The notes: generated by a model not told the origin, from the sequence alone. A stretch of DNA of 55,121 nucleotides from JASDSY01 sp041441465 (GCA_041441465.1 JASDSY010000028.1:1-55121); one strand, 5' to 3'; positions 16,427-26,712 are shown, counted from the first letter of the stretch. A program made the numbers and translations.

Positions 16427-18496
16427 ATGAAAAATTTTTATCAGGATATAATCAATATTGATATTCATTTGAAATCCAGTTTATATTTGACAAAACTTTT
16501 GGAGCTTCTTTGCAAAAGTTTAAAATATAAGATTGGAGTTATGTTAATTAATGTTGACGGCGGTCCTGATTATTTTTATTATACCTATGGTATCGATGAA
16601 AAAAGTTTCAGGCTGGCTATCGGCAAATGCGGTATCGATAAATGCGATGATCAGATAAAATATTTTTCCATAGATGATATAAAAAATAAGGATGAAGACG
16701 TATTTTTAAATTTTTGCATCGTTAATTCAATAAAATCGTTTATTTGTGTTCCGCTTGCCTACTGCGGTAAGATACTTGGCAGATGTATCTTTTTTAATGC
16801 AAGGTATGTCCAAAACGGGAAAGAAAATATTACTAAGCTTGAATATTTAAGAAGCCTTGTTTCACTTTCGATGATCAGCAATCATTTGATAAACAAATCA
16901 AATGAAAAGGCACAATTGCTTGAAATCGAGATAAATGAACGAAAAAAAGCCGAATCTTTATTGAGGACCGAAAAAGAGCGCCTGGCCGTAATGTTAAAAA
17001 GTATGGGCGACGGTGTTATTGTTACCGACAGTGAACAAAATGTCATAATCATGAATCCGGCCGCGGAAAAAATAACCGGTTATGGCATGATCGAGTCGGA
17101 AGGCAAAAAATTTGATGAAATATTTCATATATTGAATGTCGATACAAGGAAAAAATGCGATTCTCCGATTAAACGATCATATTTAGCCTGCGGTCCGGTA
17201 GGACTCGAACACGGCACGATTATTATTTCCAAAAACGGCCGCGAAGATTTTTTATCGGCTACGACCGCGCCTATATTTGAAAATGAAAATCTTATAGGAT
17301 TTATTATAGTATTCCGTGACATAACCGAAAGAAAAAAACTCGAGGCCGAGTTTTTAAAATTAAGCAAACTCGAATCGGTAGGCATATTGGCCGGCGGTAT
17401 CGCTCATGATTTTAATAACCTTTTAACCGGTATAATCGGCAATATAACTTATGCTAAAATGGTCATGCCGCCGGATGAACGCACGCTCGAAGTTTTAGAT
17501 AAAGCCGAAGATGTGGCTTTTCGTGCCAAGGAACTGACTTCGCAGTTTAGGACTTTTTCAAAGGGCGGAGTGCCTATTAAAAAGGTAATTGACACGGTTA
17601 ATTTGATAAAAAGCGCGGTTGAATTCGCTTTAAGGGGAAGCAACTTAAAAAGCGATTTTGAATTTGACAAGAAAATTTATAATGTCGAGGCAGACGAAGT
17701 ACAGCTGAATCAGGTTGTGGCAAATATCGTCATTAATGCAAGGCACGCCATGAAAAACGGCGGTTTGTTAAAAATCAAGGTTTGCAATGTTACGATTGAT
17801 GATATCAGTAATTATAATTCGTTGCCTTTGAAGCATGGTAATTATGTTAAAATATCGTTTACTGATACCGGCACAGGTATCAGTCGCGAAGATTTGCCTA
17901 AAATATTCGATCCTTATTTTAGCACTAAAACTGAAGGCAGCGGGCTTGGCCTTACTACCGCATTTTCGATAATAAGTAAACATGGCGGCGTAATAACTGC
18001 AGATTCTGAACTTGGAATCGGAAGTGTTTTTACTGTATATATTCCGGCTACGGAAAACATTGTTCAGCCGGATGCCCTTTGTGCTGGAGATTATTTAAAA
18101 CCGAGAATTTTACTGATGGATGATGAAAGTATTATTCGTGAAGTTACATCGCAGCTTTTAAAACATATGGGTTATAATATAGATACCGCATGCGACGGCG
18201 CAGAGGCGCTTGAGCTGTATAAAAAAGCTTATGAGTCGGACTATCCGTTTAATCTTGTGATTATGGATCTCACTGTTCCAGGCGGTATGGGCGGGGCGGA
18301 ATCAATGAAAAAAATACTGGAATTTGATAATAACGCGCTCGGGATTATATCAAGCGGCTACTCAAATGATTTCATTATGTCACAACATCAAAAATATGGT
18401 TTTAAGGGTGTAATTTCTAAGCCTTACAAAATACGTGAGCTTGATGAAATTATAAAAAAAATTTTATCTGATTTTGCAGCTGATGTTAAAAAGTAA
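16427..18496 (+). CDS. NtrB-type hybrid histidine kinase (GAF-like, PAS, kinase, receiver)
   Basis: 689 residues, no transmembrane helix, so a soluble sensor. Residues ~10-150 look GAF-like (FICVPLAYCGKILGRCIFFN), a coiled coil leads to a PAS domain (~182-303, GVIVTDSEQNVIIMNPAAE). The dimerisation/phosphoacceptor helix has GGIAHDFNN (His327); the ATPase domain has NIVINARHAM, DTGTGIS and GSGLGLTT. A C-terminal receiver (~560-683) has phosphorylatable Asp614 (VIMDLTVPGG) and the Lys of SKPY. This kinase-receiver architecture usually feeds a phosphorelay through an Hpt protein, and one is encoded at 25302. The protein cut by the right window edge has the same layout and is probably a paralogue. 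The ribosome site is weak. Confidence 0.92.
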   Translation: MKNFYQDIINIDIHLKSSLYLTKLLELLCKSLKYKIGVMLINVDGGPDYFYYTYGIDEKSFRLAIGKCGIDKCDDQIKYFSIDDIKNKDEDVFLNFCIVNSIKSFICVPLAYCGKILGRCIFFNARYVQNGKENITKLEYLRSLVSLSMISNHLINKSNEKAQLLEIEINERKKAESLLRTEKERLAVMLKSMGDGVIVTDSEQNVIIMNPAAEKITGYGMIESEGKKFDEIFHILNVDTRKKCDSPIKRSYLACGPVGLEHGTIIISKNGREDFLSATTAPIFENENLIGFIIVFRDITERKKLEAEFLKLSKLESVGILAGGIAHDFNNLLTGIIGNITYAKMVMPPDERTLEVLDKAEDVAFRAKELTSQFRTFSKGGVPIKKVIDTVNLIKSAVEFALRGSNLKSDFEFDKKIYNVEADEVQLNQVVANIVINARHAMKNGGLLKIKVCNVTIDDISNYNSLPLKHGNYVKISFTDTGTGISREDLPKIFDPYFSTKTEGSGLGLTTAFSIISKHGGVITADSELGIGSVFTVYIPATENIVQPDALCAGDYLKPRILLMDDESIIREVTSQLLKHMGYNIDTACDGAEALELYKKAYESDYPFNLVIMDLTVPGGMGGAESMKKILEFDNNALGIISSGYSNDFIMSQHQKYGFKGVISKPYKIRELDEIIKKILSDFAADVKK

Positions 18497-18515
18497 TTTT
18501 ATATGAGAGTAAAAA

Positions 18516-21257
18516 ATGAATGAATGTAACTTCCAAAGTAAGATTTCTAAAGTAATAACCGGTAAGCAGACACCATGGATTATAGGTTTTATCGGGGTAA
18601 TAATATCGGTTGTGATATTTTTTGTCGACAGCGCTGATAAATACAGTGACTGGTATTTTATATTCAAGCAGGACGCCATGAGGCGCACCGCGCAATTTGA
18701 AAAAGCACTTGAAATAAACGAAGCTATTTTATCTGACCTTGCGTTTATACTTAAAAATTCTAATTATGAATCGCTCGGTAAAATAAAGCCTTTTGTAAGT
18801 CAAATTTTAAAAAAATTCACTATTTTTGAATCTATAGCGTGGGCGCCCAAAATAACTATCGAAGAGCGTCAGGAGCATGAAAAAAATGCCGGGGCGGCTC
18901 TTGGAGTGGATTATTTTATAAAGGATATTTCGGCAAATGGCGTGCTCGTTCCTGCCGTAACGCGCGAGGTATATTTTCCTATATTTTATCACGAGCCTTC
19001 GGAATTGAAATTTTTAGGTTATGATTTAAACGGTGAAAAAACCCGTTCCGATACAATCAAAAAAGCCATAAATGAAGGTATGGTAATTGCCACAAAAAAA
19101 ATAAAAATGTATAACGGCGCCTCGCACGGCATAATATGTTTTATGCCTGTTTTTAACAGTGATTCAGTGCCGGTCAATATCATCGCCCGCGAAAAACAAT
19201 TAAAAGGTGTCATTTATGGCGCATATTTTATTGATAAGTTCATAAATAACGTAGTATTTCAATTTGTTGACAGAGTGCCGGAAAACTTAAATTTTTGCAT
19301 ATACCTGATTTCAGAGCAAAATGAAAAATTGTCTGAAAACTTATTGTACGGCCGTCTTATGGAAGATTTTCCATTATATTACGAAAAAAGAATAAAACTT
19401 TATGGTCAGCAGTGGCTATTTGTCTGGCAGGGCGGGAAAAAATACGATGACGGCCCTGAACTTATGACGTCATGGCTGCTTGGCATTGGCTCGTTTTTAT
19501 TGACAATTCTTATAGTGATAATTGTCAAATTGCTTCAAAACTATGTTTTCGCGGCAAATGAACAGATAAATTTGAAAATAAAGGAACTTTCCATCGCCAA
19601 CATTGAATTGCAGGGTGAAATCGTCGAGCGAAAAAAAGTCGAAAAAGAGTTATATGAAGCTAAAGTACAAGCCGATTCAGCCAATAAGGCTAAAAGTCTT
19701 TTTCTTGCGAATATGAGTCATGAGATAAGAACTCCGTTAAACAGTATAATCGGATTTACTGAAATTTTAGGCGAAACTGAAATAAATCGTGAACAAAAGG
19801 AATTGCTTGGATATATTGCGACAAGCAGTAACGGACTTTTAGCTTTGATAAATGACATACTTGATTTTTCAAAAATCGAGGCCGGCAAATTAGAAGTAGA
19901 GTCGATTGAGTTCGATATCGGCCATGTCGTTCATGAAGTTGTAAGTATCGCTAATGCCGCGGCTATTGAAAAACGCCTTGAACTTACCTATGAAATAGAT
20001 GACAGAATAAAGAAAAATGTAATAGGCGATCCGTATCGTTTAAAACAAATAATTTTGAATTTAGTCTCAAATGCCATTAAATTTACGGATAAAGGGTATG
20101 TAAAAATAAAATGCGAGCAAATCAATGAAGAAAACGATGCAATTAATGTAAAAATAAGTGTAATTGATACTGGAATCGGAATTAGCGAGAACGAACAGCT
20201 CAAGATTTTTAAGCCTTTCGTTCAGGCAGACGGAACTGTTGCCAGAAAATTCGGCGGCACCGGCCTCGGCCTCGCTATTTCAACTCAGCTTGTAAAGCTG
20301 ATGGGCGGAGAACAGATATTGCTTCAAAGTGAAAAAGGCCGCGGCAGCACTTTTTACTTTTTAATAAAATTTCAGTTTGGAAGCGCGATCGATAATGCAA
20401 GCGAAAATGTATCGACTCCAAAAGAAAATTTAACTAAATCTGTCAAAAAAATAAATATATTGCTGGCCGAGGATAATGTTTTGAATGTCAAATTGGCGCT
20501 TCAAATATTAAATAAGCGCGGCCATAATGTGAAAGTTGTTAATGACGGTGCGCAGGCTGTCGAAACTTGCGCAAAAGAAAATTTCGATTTAATTTTGATG
20601 GATGTTCAAATGCCTGTTATGGATGGAATTGAAGCCACTAAAAAGATAAGGGAAAATGGAATTACCGTTCCTATTATCGCTATGACAGCGGCGGCGCTTA
20701 AAGGCGATCAGGAAGCCTGCATAAATGCCGGTATGACCGGATATATTTCAAAACCTATTAAAATTAAGGAACTTGAAAAGAAAATTTGTGAAGTCGCTAA
20801 TAATTGTAAAGATTCGGAATTAGAAGAGAATTTGTCAAATAACGAAGAATTAACTAACTCTCAGAAATCAATTTCACAAGAGATCGGAATTTTGGCTTTA
20901 TTGCCTGAACTGGAAAATATCAAAGTTATTGATTTTAAATATCTGCTTGAGAATATGGATAATGATGTCGAGATAATATCTGAAATGATAAAAATTTTTA
21001 TCGAGTCCAGCGGCGAATATGTAAACGAAATTGAAGTAAGCCTTGCCACTCATGATTTTGATAAAATAAAAAAATCAGTGCATAAACTTAAAGGCTCGGC
21101 GCTTAATACCGGGGCGCTCACCATGGCGGAAATTTTAAAGAAATTTGAGGAGCTGTGTAAGCAGCAGGATGATTCGAAGTTTACTGTATTGTTCGAAGCT
21201 TTAAAATCAGAGTTCACTAAATTTAAAGAAGAAGCGTCAAAAAAGTATTTGAAATAA
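18516..21257 (+). CDS. CHASE-domain hybrid histidine kinase with receiver and Hpt domains
   Basis: 913 residues. A transmembrane helix (~21-37) leads to a periplasmic CHASE-type sensor (~70-300, with ESIAWAPKI and REVYFPIFYHEP typical of the fold) and a second helix (~318-340). A coiled coil follows, then HisKA (NMSHEIRTPLNSIIGF, His402), an ATPase domain (NLVSNAIKFT, DTGIGIS, GGTGLGLAIS), a receiver (~646-762, Asp696 in LMDVQMPVMDG) and a C-terminal Hpt domain (~805-905, His856 in VHKLKGSALN). It is therefore a self-contained His-Asp-His relay of the BarA/ArcB type. CHASE domains in other proteins bind small molecules such as cytokinins; the ligand here is unknown. It starts 19 bases after the preceding kinase gene. 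Confidence 0.93.
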   Translation: MNECNFQSKISKVITGKQTPWIIGFIGVIISVVIFFVDSADKYSDWYFIFKQDAMRRTAQFEKALEINEAILSDLAFILKNSNYESLGKIKPFVSQILKKFTIFESIAWAPKITIEERQEHEKNAGAALGVDYFIKDISANGVLVPAVTREVYFPIFYHEPSELKFLGYDLNGEKTRSDTIKKAINEGMVIATKKIKMYNGASHGIICFMPVFNSDSVPVNIIAREKQLKGVIYGAYFIDKFINNVVFQFVDRVPENLNFCIYLISEQNEKLSENLLYGRLMEDFPLYYEKRIKLYGQQWLFVWQGGKKYDDGPELMTSWLLGIGSFLLTILIVIIVKLLQNYVFAANEQINLKIKELSIANIELQGEIVERKKVEKELYEAKVQADSANKAKSLFLANMSHEIRTPLNSIIGFTEILGETEINREQKELLGYIATSSNGLLALINDILDFSKIEAGKLEVESIEFDIGHVVHEVVSIANAAAIEKRLELTYEIDDRIKKNVIGDPYRLKQIILNLVSNAIKFTDKGYVKIKCEQINEENDAINVKISVIDTGIGISENEQLKIFKPFVQADGTVARKFGGTGLGLAISTQLVKLMGGEQILLQSEKGRGSTFYFLIKFQFGSAIDNASENVSTPKENLTKSVKKINILLAEDNVLNVKLALQILNKRGHNVKVVNDGAQAVETCAKENFDLILMDVQMPVMDGIEATKKIRENGITVPIIAMTAAALKGDQEACINAGMTGYISKPIKIKELEKKICEVANNCKDSELEENLSNNEELTNSQKSISQEIGILALLPELENIKVIDFKYLLENMDNDVEIISEMIKIFIESSGEYVNEIEVSLATHDFDKIKKSVHKLKGSALNTGALTMAEILKKFEELCKQQDDSKFTVLFEALKSEFTKFKEEASKKYLK

Positions 21258-21270
21258 AAAAGGAATTAAT

Positions 21271-24200
21271 ATGGAGCCCATCACTGGAAATATAGATTAT
21301 ATAATTTTTTTTACAGTGGTTTCTTATTTAATTTTAACTGCTGTCAGCTTTATAATTCAGCGTATCGGAACTGATAATCTGGATTGTAAATGGCTTAAGC
21401 TTTTTGGAATTTATCAGTCGGCGGTATATTTTTTAAAATTGATTATTGCCGTATTTGGTGATTATTTCGTGTTTGTGCACGCTCAAATTTTGCTGAGCTT
21501 CGTTTCATTTTTTTGCCTTTTCGAGTTCTCGCGTTCATTTATTATAAATAATAAACTTTCATTTTTAAACAGCCGTAAAGTTTTTTTATTTTTTATGATA
21601 TTTTCGGTTATAAACTTTTTTAAGAGCGGTTTTGAAACTATCGAGGCCGCTATTAACATTTTTCAGGGAGCCGTAACGGCTTTAATAATTTCTTATTGCC
21701 TTTATTTAAAATATTTTCAAACGGGAAAGAAACTTAAAAATTACGCTGTTTTATCTTGTGTTTTTTTTGTTTACTCATGCATTTTAGCATTAAACGCACT
21801 AAGTTCAAATTATTCGTACATGAGCGAATTTAATAATTCGATTATTGGTATTAACAAGGCTTATATACAAATTTTTGAAGCTATTGTGATTTTAATTATG
21901 TCGCACGCTCTGGTAGTTTTTTTTAAAACTTATTTTAGAAATTACGAGAGAAAATTAGTAAATTACAATTTGATTTTAATGCTTTTTCTAATGGCGTGTA
22001 TTATTTCAGGGTATTTTTTCATTGAATATGCCGGCAATTATGGCGTTAAAATTTATACTGACATAACGCTCGACCGTGTAAATACAATTGTCTCCGCAAT
22101 CGATAGCGCACGGTTTAAAAAGTTAACCGCCTCTGAAAGTGACTTAAAGAGCTTAGATTATGTATTTTTTAAAGATATGCTGGTTAAAATAAAAAAACAA
22201 AACGACGACTTTAAATTTGTATATATTTTTGTTAAACATGGTGAAAATATAATTTTCCAGGTGGATTCCGAAGATGAAAAAAGTCCCGATTACTCTCCGC
22301 CCGGCCAGATTTATAACGAAGCTTCCGCGGAATTAAAAGAGTTATTTAATAAAAATCAGGCATTACTTGAAGGACCGCTTACTGACCGCTGGGGGACTTT
22401 TATTTCAGGAATGGTTCCGTTTGTTGATGAATCAGAAAAAATAATAGCGGTTGTCGGTGTAGATATTACCGCTAAAGATTGGTTTTATCACAAAAATACA
22501 TACAGGTTTTTGGCGATTATTTTTATAGCGGTATTATGTTTTATAACAATAGTTTTTATGGTTATTCTCGGATTGAATAGAATTGCGGCGGTTATAATAG
22601 CTAATTCTCAAAAAAATTTAAAAATAATGTTTGATAACGCTCCCGAAGCTATATATATTTTTGAAATTGCCACATTGCGTATTCTTGACGCCAATTTATA
22701 TATGACTAAATTTTTAGGCTATGATTATGATGAAATTATTAAGCTTAAAATCATCGACATTACAGTCAATGATTTTGAACAGGTGAAAACAGCCATCGAA
22801 GAAACTGTTAAGAAAGGTTATATTAATATTACCGAACGTAAATATTTGTCAAAATCAGGGGAATTGATAGATGTTGAGCTGACAGGCAATGTTTTGGAAT
22901 ATGATAATAAGCAATGCATAGTGGTATTTTTAAGAGACATAACCGCTCGAAAAGCGCAGGAAGAATTAAAAAATAAGCACGCCGAACTTTTAAGGGAAAA
23001 AGACGAATTAATAACCAGTGTTATTAATAGTTCGATAAATGGTATTACAGTTTTAAAAGCTTTGAAAAGCACTGAAAAGTCTGTGATTGTTGATTTCGAG
23101 GTGGTTCTTGCCAATGATTCGGCTTGTAAGATGATGAACAGAAATATTGAAAATTTGGTGGGCCGGAAGCTAAATGAAATAATGCCTTCCGCTGACGATT
23201 TAGGCTTAATGCAATATTTCAGAAAAGTAATCGAGACCGGCAATTCCTTTAATTACGAATATCAGGGGATTAAGGGCAATTCGTGGTTTTTTATAAATGC
23301 TGTAAAATTAGGCGATGGAGTTGTCGTAACATTTACTGACATAACGTATCGTAAAAAAGCTGAAAAAGAACTGCAGGAAAGAACTCATTTTAATGAGTTG
23401 CTTCTCGACAGTCTTCCGCATCCTGCAATGGTTATAAATACCAGCGGAATAATACTTGCCGCCAATGGTATAGCTAACAATTTCGGCGCCGCGATCGGTG
23501 AACAGTGTTTTAAATCTTTTGAGCACGATATAACTCTTCCTGTTCCTGGCAGCGATTCGCATAATGAAACTAATTGCTTTTATTGCCGCTTTAATAAAAG
23601 CATGAAATCTAACATTTGCGATAAGCAGCTGGAAGTTCATTTTAAAGGCCGATGGTTTGATATGCATATCCTTCCTATTCAGGATGAGCTTTTTCTTTTT
23701 TATGCTATAGATGTTACGGAGCGTAAAACCATGGAAGAAGCCCTCCACGACAGCGAGGAGAAATTTTTTATGATAAGTACGCTGGCCGCTGACGGGGTTC
23801 TGCTTATTAATAAAGCGGGAAAGATTTCTTTCGCTAATTATGCGGCTGCGCGGATATTCGATTATGAAAACAATGAAACGATTGAATTTTATTTAAAGAA
23901 ATTAATTGATTCTGAACAATATTCAGAGATATTTGAAAAAATATTTTCAGGCGAAGAATCATTAATAAATGAGCTTGATAAGCCTAAAATGATCCAGTGT
24001 AAAATTTTAAAAAATTACGGGACTGAAATAACTCTGGAATTGTCTGTTTCTGCGATACAATTAAAGCATGAAAACTACGCGATTTGTGTTTTCCGCGATA
24101 TAACGGATCGTATAAAAAATGAAATTGAGTTAAAGAAAGCCAAGGAACAGGCCGACCTTGCAAACCGTGCCAAAGGTCAATTTATAGCTAATATGAGTCA

Positions 24201-25290
24201 TGAGATCAGGACCCCGATGACAAGCATTGTCGGTTTTTCAGAATTACTGAGCGAAACCGTGCTAGATGACGAGCAAAGCGACTATATTAAGCATATAATG
24301 ACAAGCAGCCGGGCGCTGTTATCGATTATTAACGATATTTTGGATTTCTCGAAAATCGAGGCAGGGAAACTTGAAATTGAAAGTATTGAATTTAGACTGG
24401 CGGAAATAGGCGATGAAATTATCGATATAATGAAGTCAAGCGCTTTAAAAAAAGGAATCGCTCTGGTTTTTTATGATAAAAGCGGCCTTAATGAAAACAT
24501 AATCGGCGATCCAAACAGGCTGCGCCAGATTATGTTAAATCTTATCGGTAATGCCATAAAATTTACAAATCAGGGCAGCGTAACTTTGAAATTTGATAGA
24601 GTTAACGAAAGCGACCGTGATATTACCATTAAAATTTCAGTTATCGATGATGGAATCGGTATCGAAGAGGATAAAATAAAAACGATTTTTTCGCCGTTCA
24701 CTCAGGCTGACGGCTCCGTTACCAGGAAATTCGGCGGTACGGGATTAGGGCTTACTATATGCAAGGAATTAGTTAAGCTGATGGGCGGAAGCGGTATCGA
24801 TGTTACTAGCAGAGTTAACGAAGGAAGCGAATTCTTTTTTGTGCTTAATTTTGAAAAAGCTTTTGGGAATGTTTCAGGATCGTCTGATGGGTTAAGTAAA
24901 ATCGAGAACCGAGATTTTTCACAAATATATAAAATCCTTCTCGTCGAGGATATAAAATCGAATATGGAATTAGTTTCGAAACTTCTGGTCAAGTATGGCC
25001 ATATTATAAGCGCCGCTGAAAACGGTTTTAAAGCTGTCGAACTTGTAAAACTTGAAAAATTTGATATTATTCTCATGGATTTGCAAATGCCCGGCATGGA
25101 CGGTTTCGAAGCCACCCGGAAAATTCGCGAACTTGGTTTCAGCGGCCCTATTGTCGCGTTGACAGCCAACGCCATTAAAGGCGTAAAAGAACAATGTTTT
25201 GAGGCCGGTATGAATGATTTTATAACCAAGCCTATAAATATAAAAGAACTTCAAAATGTTTTAATAAAAAATATGGATATACTTCAGTAA
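21271..25290 (+). CDS. Large multi-PAS hybrid histidine kinase with polytopic membrane sensor
   Basis: 1339 residues. The first ~250 residues contain about seven hydrophobic helices with short loops, resembling MASE/7TM-type integral sensors. An extracytoplasmic segment (~255-400, containing DGPLTDRWGTF-like and VVGVDITAKDW Cache-like sequence) and another helix (~406-432) follow. Then come four PAS-like modules (~440-570, ~580-700, ~705-825, ~835-965); the third contains a cysteine cluster (NCFYCRFNKSMKSNICDK). HisKA (NMSHEIRTPMTSIVGF, His977), an ATPase domain (NLIGNAIKFT, GGTGLGLTI) and a receiver (Asp1270, LMDLQMPGMDG) complete it. It lacks an Hpt domain, which is supplied by the small gene 12 bases downstream. 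Probably integrates membrane and cytoplasmic cues. Confidence 0.9.
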   Translation: MEPITGNIDYIIFFTVVSYLILTAVSFIIQRIGTDNLDCKWLKLFGIYQSAVYFLKLIIAVFGDYFVFVHAQILLSFVSFFCLFEFSRSFIINNKLSFLNSRKVFLFFMIFSVINFFKSGFETIEAAINIFQGAVTALIISYCLYLKYFQTGKKLKNYAVLSCVFFVYSCILALNALSSNYSYMSEFNNSIIGINKAYIQIFEAIVILIMSHALVVFFKTYFRNYERKLVNYNLILMLFLMACIISGYFFIEYAGNYGVKIYTDITLDRVNTIVSAIDSARFKKLTASESDLKSLDYVFFKDMLVKIKKQNDDFKFVYIFVKHGENIIFQVDSEDEKSPDYSPPGQIYNEASAELKELFNKNQALLEGPLTDRWGTFISGMVPFVDESEKIIAVVGVDITAKDWFYHKNTYRFLAIIFIAVLCFITIVFMVILGLNRIAAVIIANSQKNLKIMFDNAPEAIYIFEIATLRILDANLYMTKFLGYDYDEIIKLKIIDITVNDFEQVKTAIEETVKKGYINITERKYLSKSGELIDVELTGNVLEYDNKQCIVVFLRDITARKAQEELKNKHAELLREKDELITSVINSSINGITVLKALKSTEKSVIVDFEVVLANDSACKMMNRNIENLVGRKLNEIMPSADDLGLMQYFRKVIETGNSFNYEYQGIKGNSWFFINAVKLGDGVVVTFTDITYRKKAEKELQERTHFNELLLDSLPHPAMVINTSGIILAANGIANNFGAAIGEQCFKSFEHDITLPVPGSDSHNETNCFYCRFNKSMKSNICDKQLEVHFKGRWFDMHILPIQDELFLFYAIDVTERKTMEEALHDSEEKFFMISTLAADGVLLINKAGKISFANYAAARIFDYENNETIEFYLKKLIDSEQYSEIFEKIFSGEESLINELDKPKMIQCKILKNYGTEITLELSVSAIQLKHENYAICVFRDITDRIKNEIELKKAKEQADLANRAKGQFIANMSHEIRTPMTSIVGFSELLSETVLDDEQSDYIKHIMTSSRALLSIINDILDFSKIEAGKLEIESIEFRLAEIGDEIIDIMKSSALKKGIALVFYDKSGLNENIIGDPNRLRQIMLNLIGNAIKFTNQGSVTLKFDRVNESDRDITIKISVIDDGIGIEEDKIKTIFSPFTQADGSVTRKFGGTGLGLTICKELVKLMGGSGIDVTSRVNEGSEFFFVLNFEKAFGNVSGSSDGLSKIENRDFSQIYKILLVEDIKSNMELVSKLLVKYGHIISAAENGFKAVELVKLEKFDIILMDLQMPGMDGFEATRKIRELGFSGPIVALTANAIKGVKEQCFEAGMNDFITKPINIKELQNVLIKNMDILQ

Positions 25291-25301
25291 AGGAGTTTAT
25301 A

Positions 25302-25625
25302 ATGGATTTTAGTATTATGGCCAAAAATCTTGAAGTTGACGAGGAAATGTTCTTGATTTTAGTCGAATCTCTTATAAAGACTGTTAATAAAGATCTGGAG
25401 ATACTTAAAGAAAGCTATGGAAAGAGAGATATTGCGGCTATTGTGGAAAGCTCGCACCGGATAAAAGGTTCTTCGATTCAGCTTGGTTTTACTGAACTGG
25501 CTGAGCCGGCTAAAATTATTGAATTTAATGCCAGAAATGAAAAATTAGATAACTTTTTTGAATATATAAGTGTTATAGAAGCTAAAAGAGATGAGATTAT
25601 AAATATACAGAAAACTAGAAAATAA
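25302..25625 (+). CDS. Stand-alone Hpt phosphotransfer protein
   Basis: 107 residues, all helical. The Hpt signature SSHRIKGSSIQLGF places the phosphorylated histidine at His52. It would shuttle phosphate between the receiver of the 1339-residue kinase just upstream (or that of the 689-residue kinase) and a response regulator. No dedicated output regulator is encoded in this run, so the final target lies elsewhere. Good ribosome site (AAAGGAG). Confidence 0.9.
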   Translation: MDFSIMAKNLEVDEEMFLILVESLIKTVNKDLEILKESYGKRDIAAIVESSHRIKGSSIQLGFTELAEPAKIIEFNARNEKLDNFFEYISVIEAKRDEIINIQKTRK

Positions 25626-25638
25626 AAGGTGAAAAGTA

Positions 25639-26712
25639 ATGGAAGATAAAGTTAAAGTAGTAGTATTGTCATCGGGCGGCCTCGATTCGATGTTAGCCGC
25701 TAAATTAATGGAAAAATATGGTTTTTCGGTACATGCAGTCAATTTTTATACCGGATTTTGTATTGTCGAGCAGCGCAGGCGGGTCGATGGTTCGCGTTCC
25801 GCCTCGAGCAAAAAAACTCTGGTTAACCCGGCCTTGAAGTCGGCGGCTGAAATTGAAATTCCGGTCGAAATAATAGACATCTCGAAAGAATATCTTGAAA
25901 TGGTTACAAACCCGAAACATGGATATGGCGCCAATGTGAATCCATGTATAGATTGCCGGATATACATGTTAAAGCGCGCGCATGAATTCATGAAAAAAAT
26001 CGGGGCTAAATTTTTAGTTACGGGCGAGGTTGTAGGGCAGCGCCCGATGTCGCAATTTAAAAACACTATGCGGCTTATCGAAAAAGAAGCCGGTGTCGAC
26101 GGTTTGATTGTAAGGCCGCTGTCCGGTAAATTATTGGACGCGACAATCGCTGAAAAAGAAGGAATAATTAAACGCGAATGGCTTTATGACATAAGCGGCC
26201 GCGGACGGAACCGTCAGGTCGCCCTGGCGCAGGAGCTTAATATCTCAGATTTTCCTAATCCTGCCGGCGGCTGCTGTTTCTTGACCGATCAGACATATGC
26301 GAGAAGATTTTTTGACCTTATGGGCCATAGGACAGTAAAAAGCCTTACCATGGAAGATGTGGTACGCCTTCGCCTCGGCAGGCAGTTCAGATGGAGCGAA
26401 GAGTTTAAGCTGACGATAGGCAGGAATGAAACGGAAAACAGGCTTCTTGAGGAATATGCCGAAAATGACATGGCGGTAATCAAATCCACGGTTGAAATGG
26501 GACCGGTAGCTTTAATTGAAGGTAAATTTTCAGAGTCGGATATTATGAAGTGCGCGGCGCTCAACGCTTCTTACGGCAAAGGCCGCGCCAAGGAAAATGT
26601 CGAGTTTTCGCTTAAGTTAAACGGCTCGGAAAAGATTATTAACGTGAAACCGTTAAATTTCGAAGATTTTAAACAATATTTAATAACGCACGATAATCCT
26701 GCGAATAGTTAA
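25639..26712 (+). CDS. PP-loop ATPase, tRNA thiolation enzyme type (MnmA/ThiI-like) with NFACT-R-like tail
   Basis: 357 residues. The N-terminal PP-loop LSSGGLDSML (10-19) binds ATP, which in this superfamily adenylates a tRNA uridine before sulfur transfer. C103-x2-C106 (PCIDCRIYML) and a second pair C212-C213 (AGGCCFLT) sit where MnmA-type enzymes have their catalytic cysteines. The C-terminal third (~235-340, RLGRQFRW, TIGRNETENRLLEEYA) resembles the NFACT-R/DUF814 domain found fused to some thiouridylase-like proteins. Exact nucleotide target cannot be read from sequence. It starts 13 bases after the Hpt gene, so it shares the kinase transcript. Its last 33 bases overlap the convergent histidine-rich membrane protein gene. 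Confidence 0.8.
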   Translation: MEDKVKVVVLSSGGLDSMLAAKLMEKYGFSVHAVNFYTGFCIVEQRRRVDGSRSASSKKTLVNPALKSAAEIEIPVEIIDISKEYLEMVTNPKHGYGANVNPCIDCRIYMLKRAHEFMKKIGAKFLVTGEVVGQRPMSQFKNTMRLIEKEAGVDGLIVRPLSGKLLDATIAEKEGIIKREWLYDISGRGRNRQVALAQELNISDFPNPAGGCCFLTDQTYARRFFDLMGHRTVKSLTMEDVVRLRLGRQFRWSEEFKLTIGRNETENRLLEEYAENDMAVIKSTVEMGPVALIEGKFSESDIMKCAALNASYGKGRAKENVEFSLKLNGSEKIINVKPLNFEDFKQYLITHDNPANS

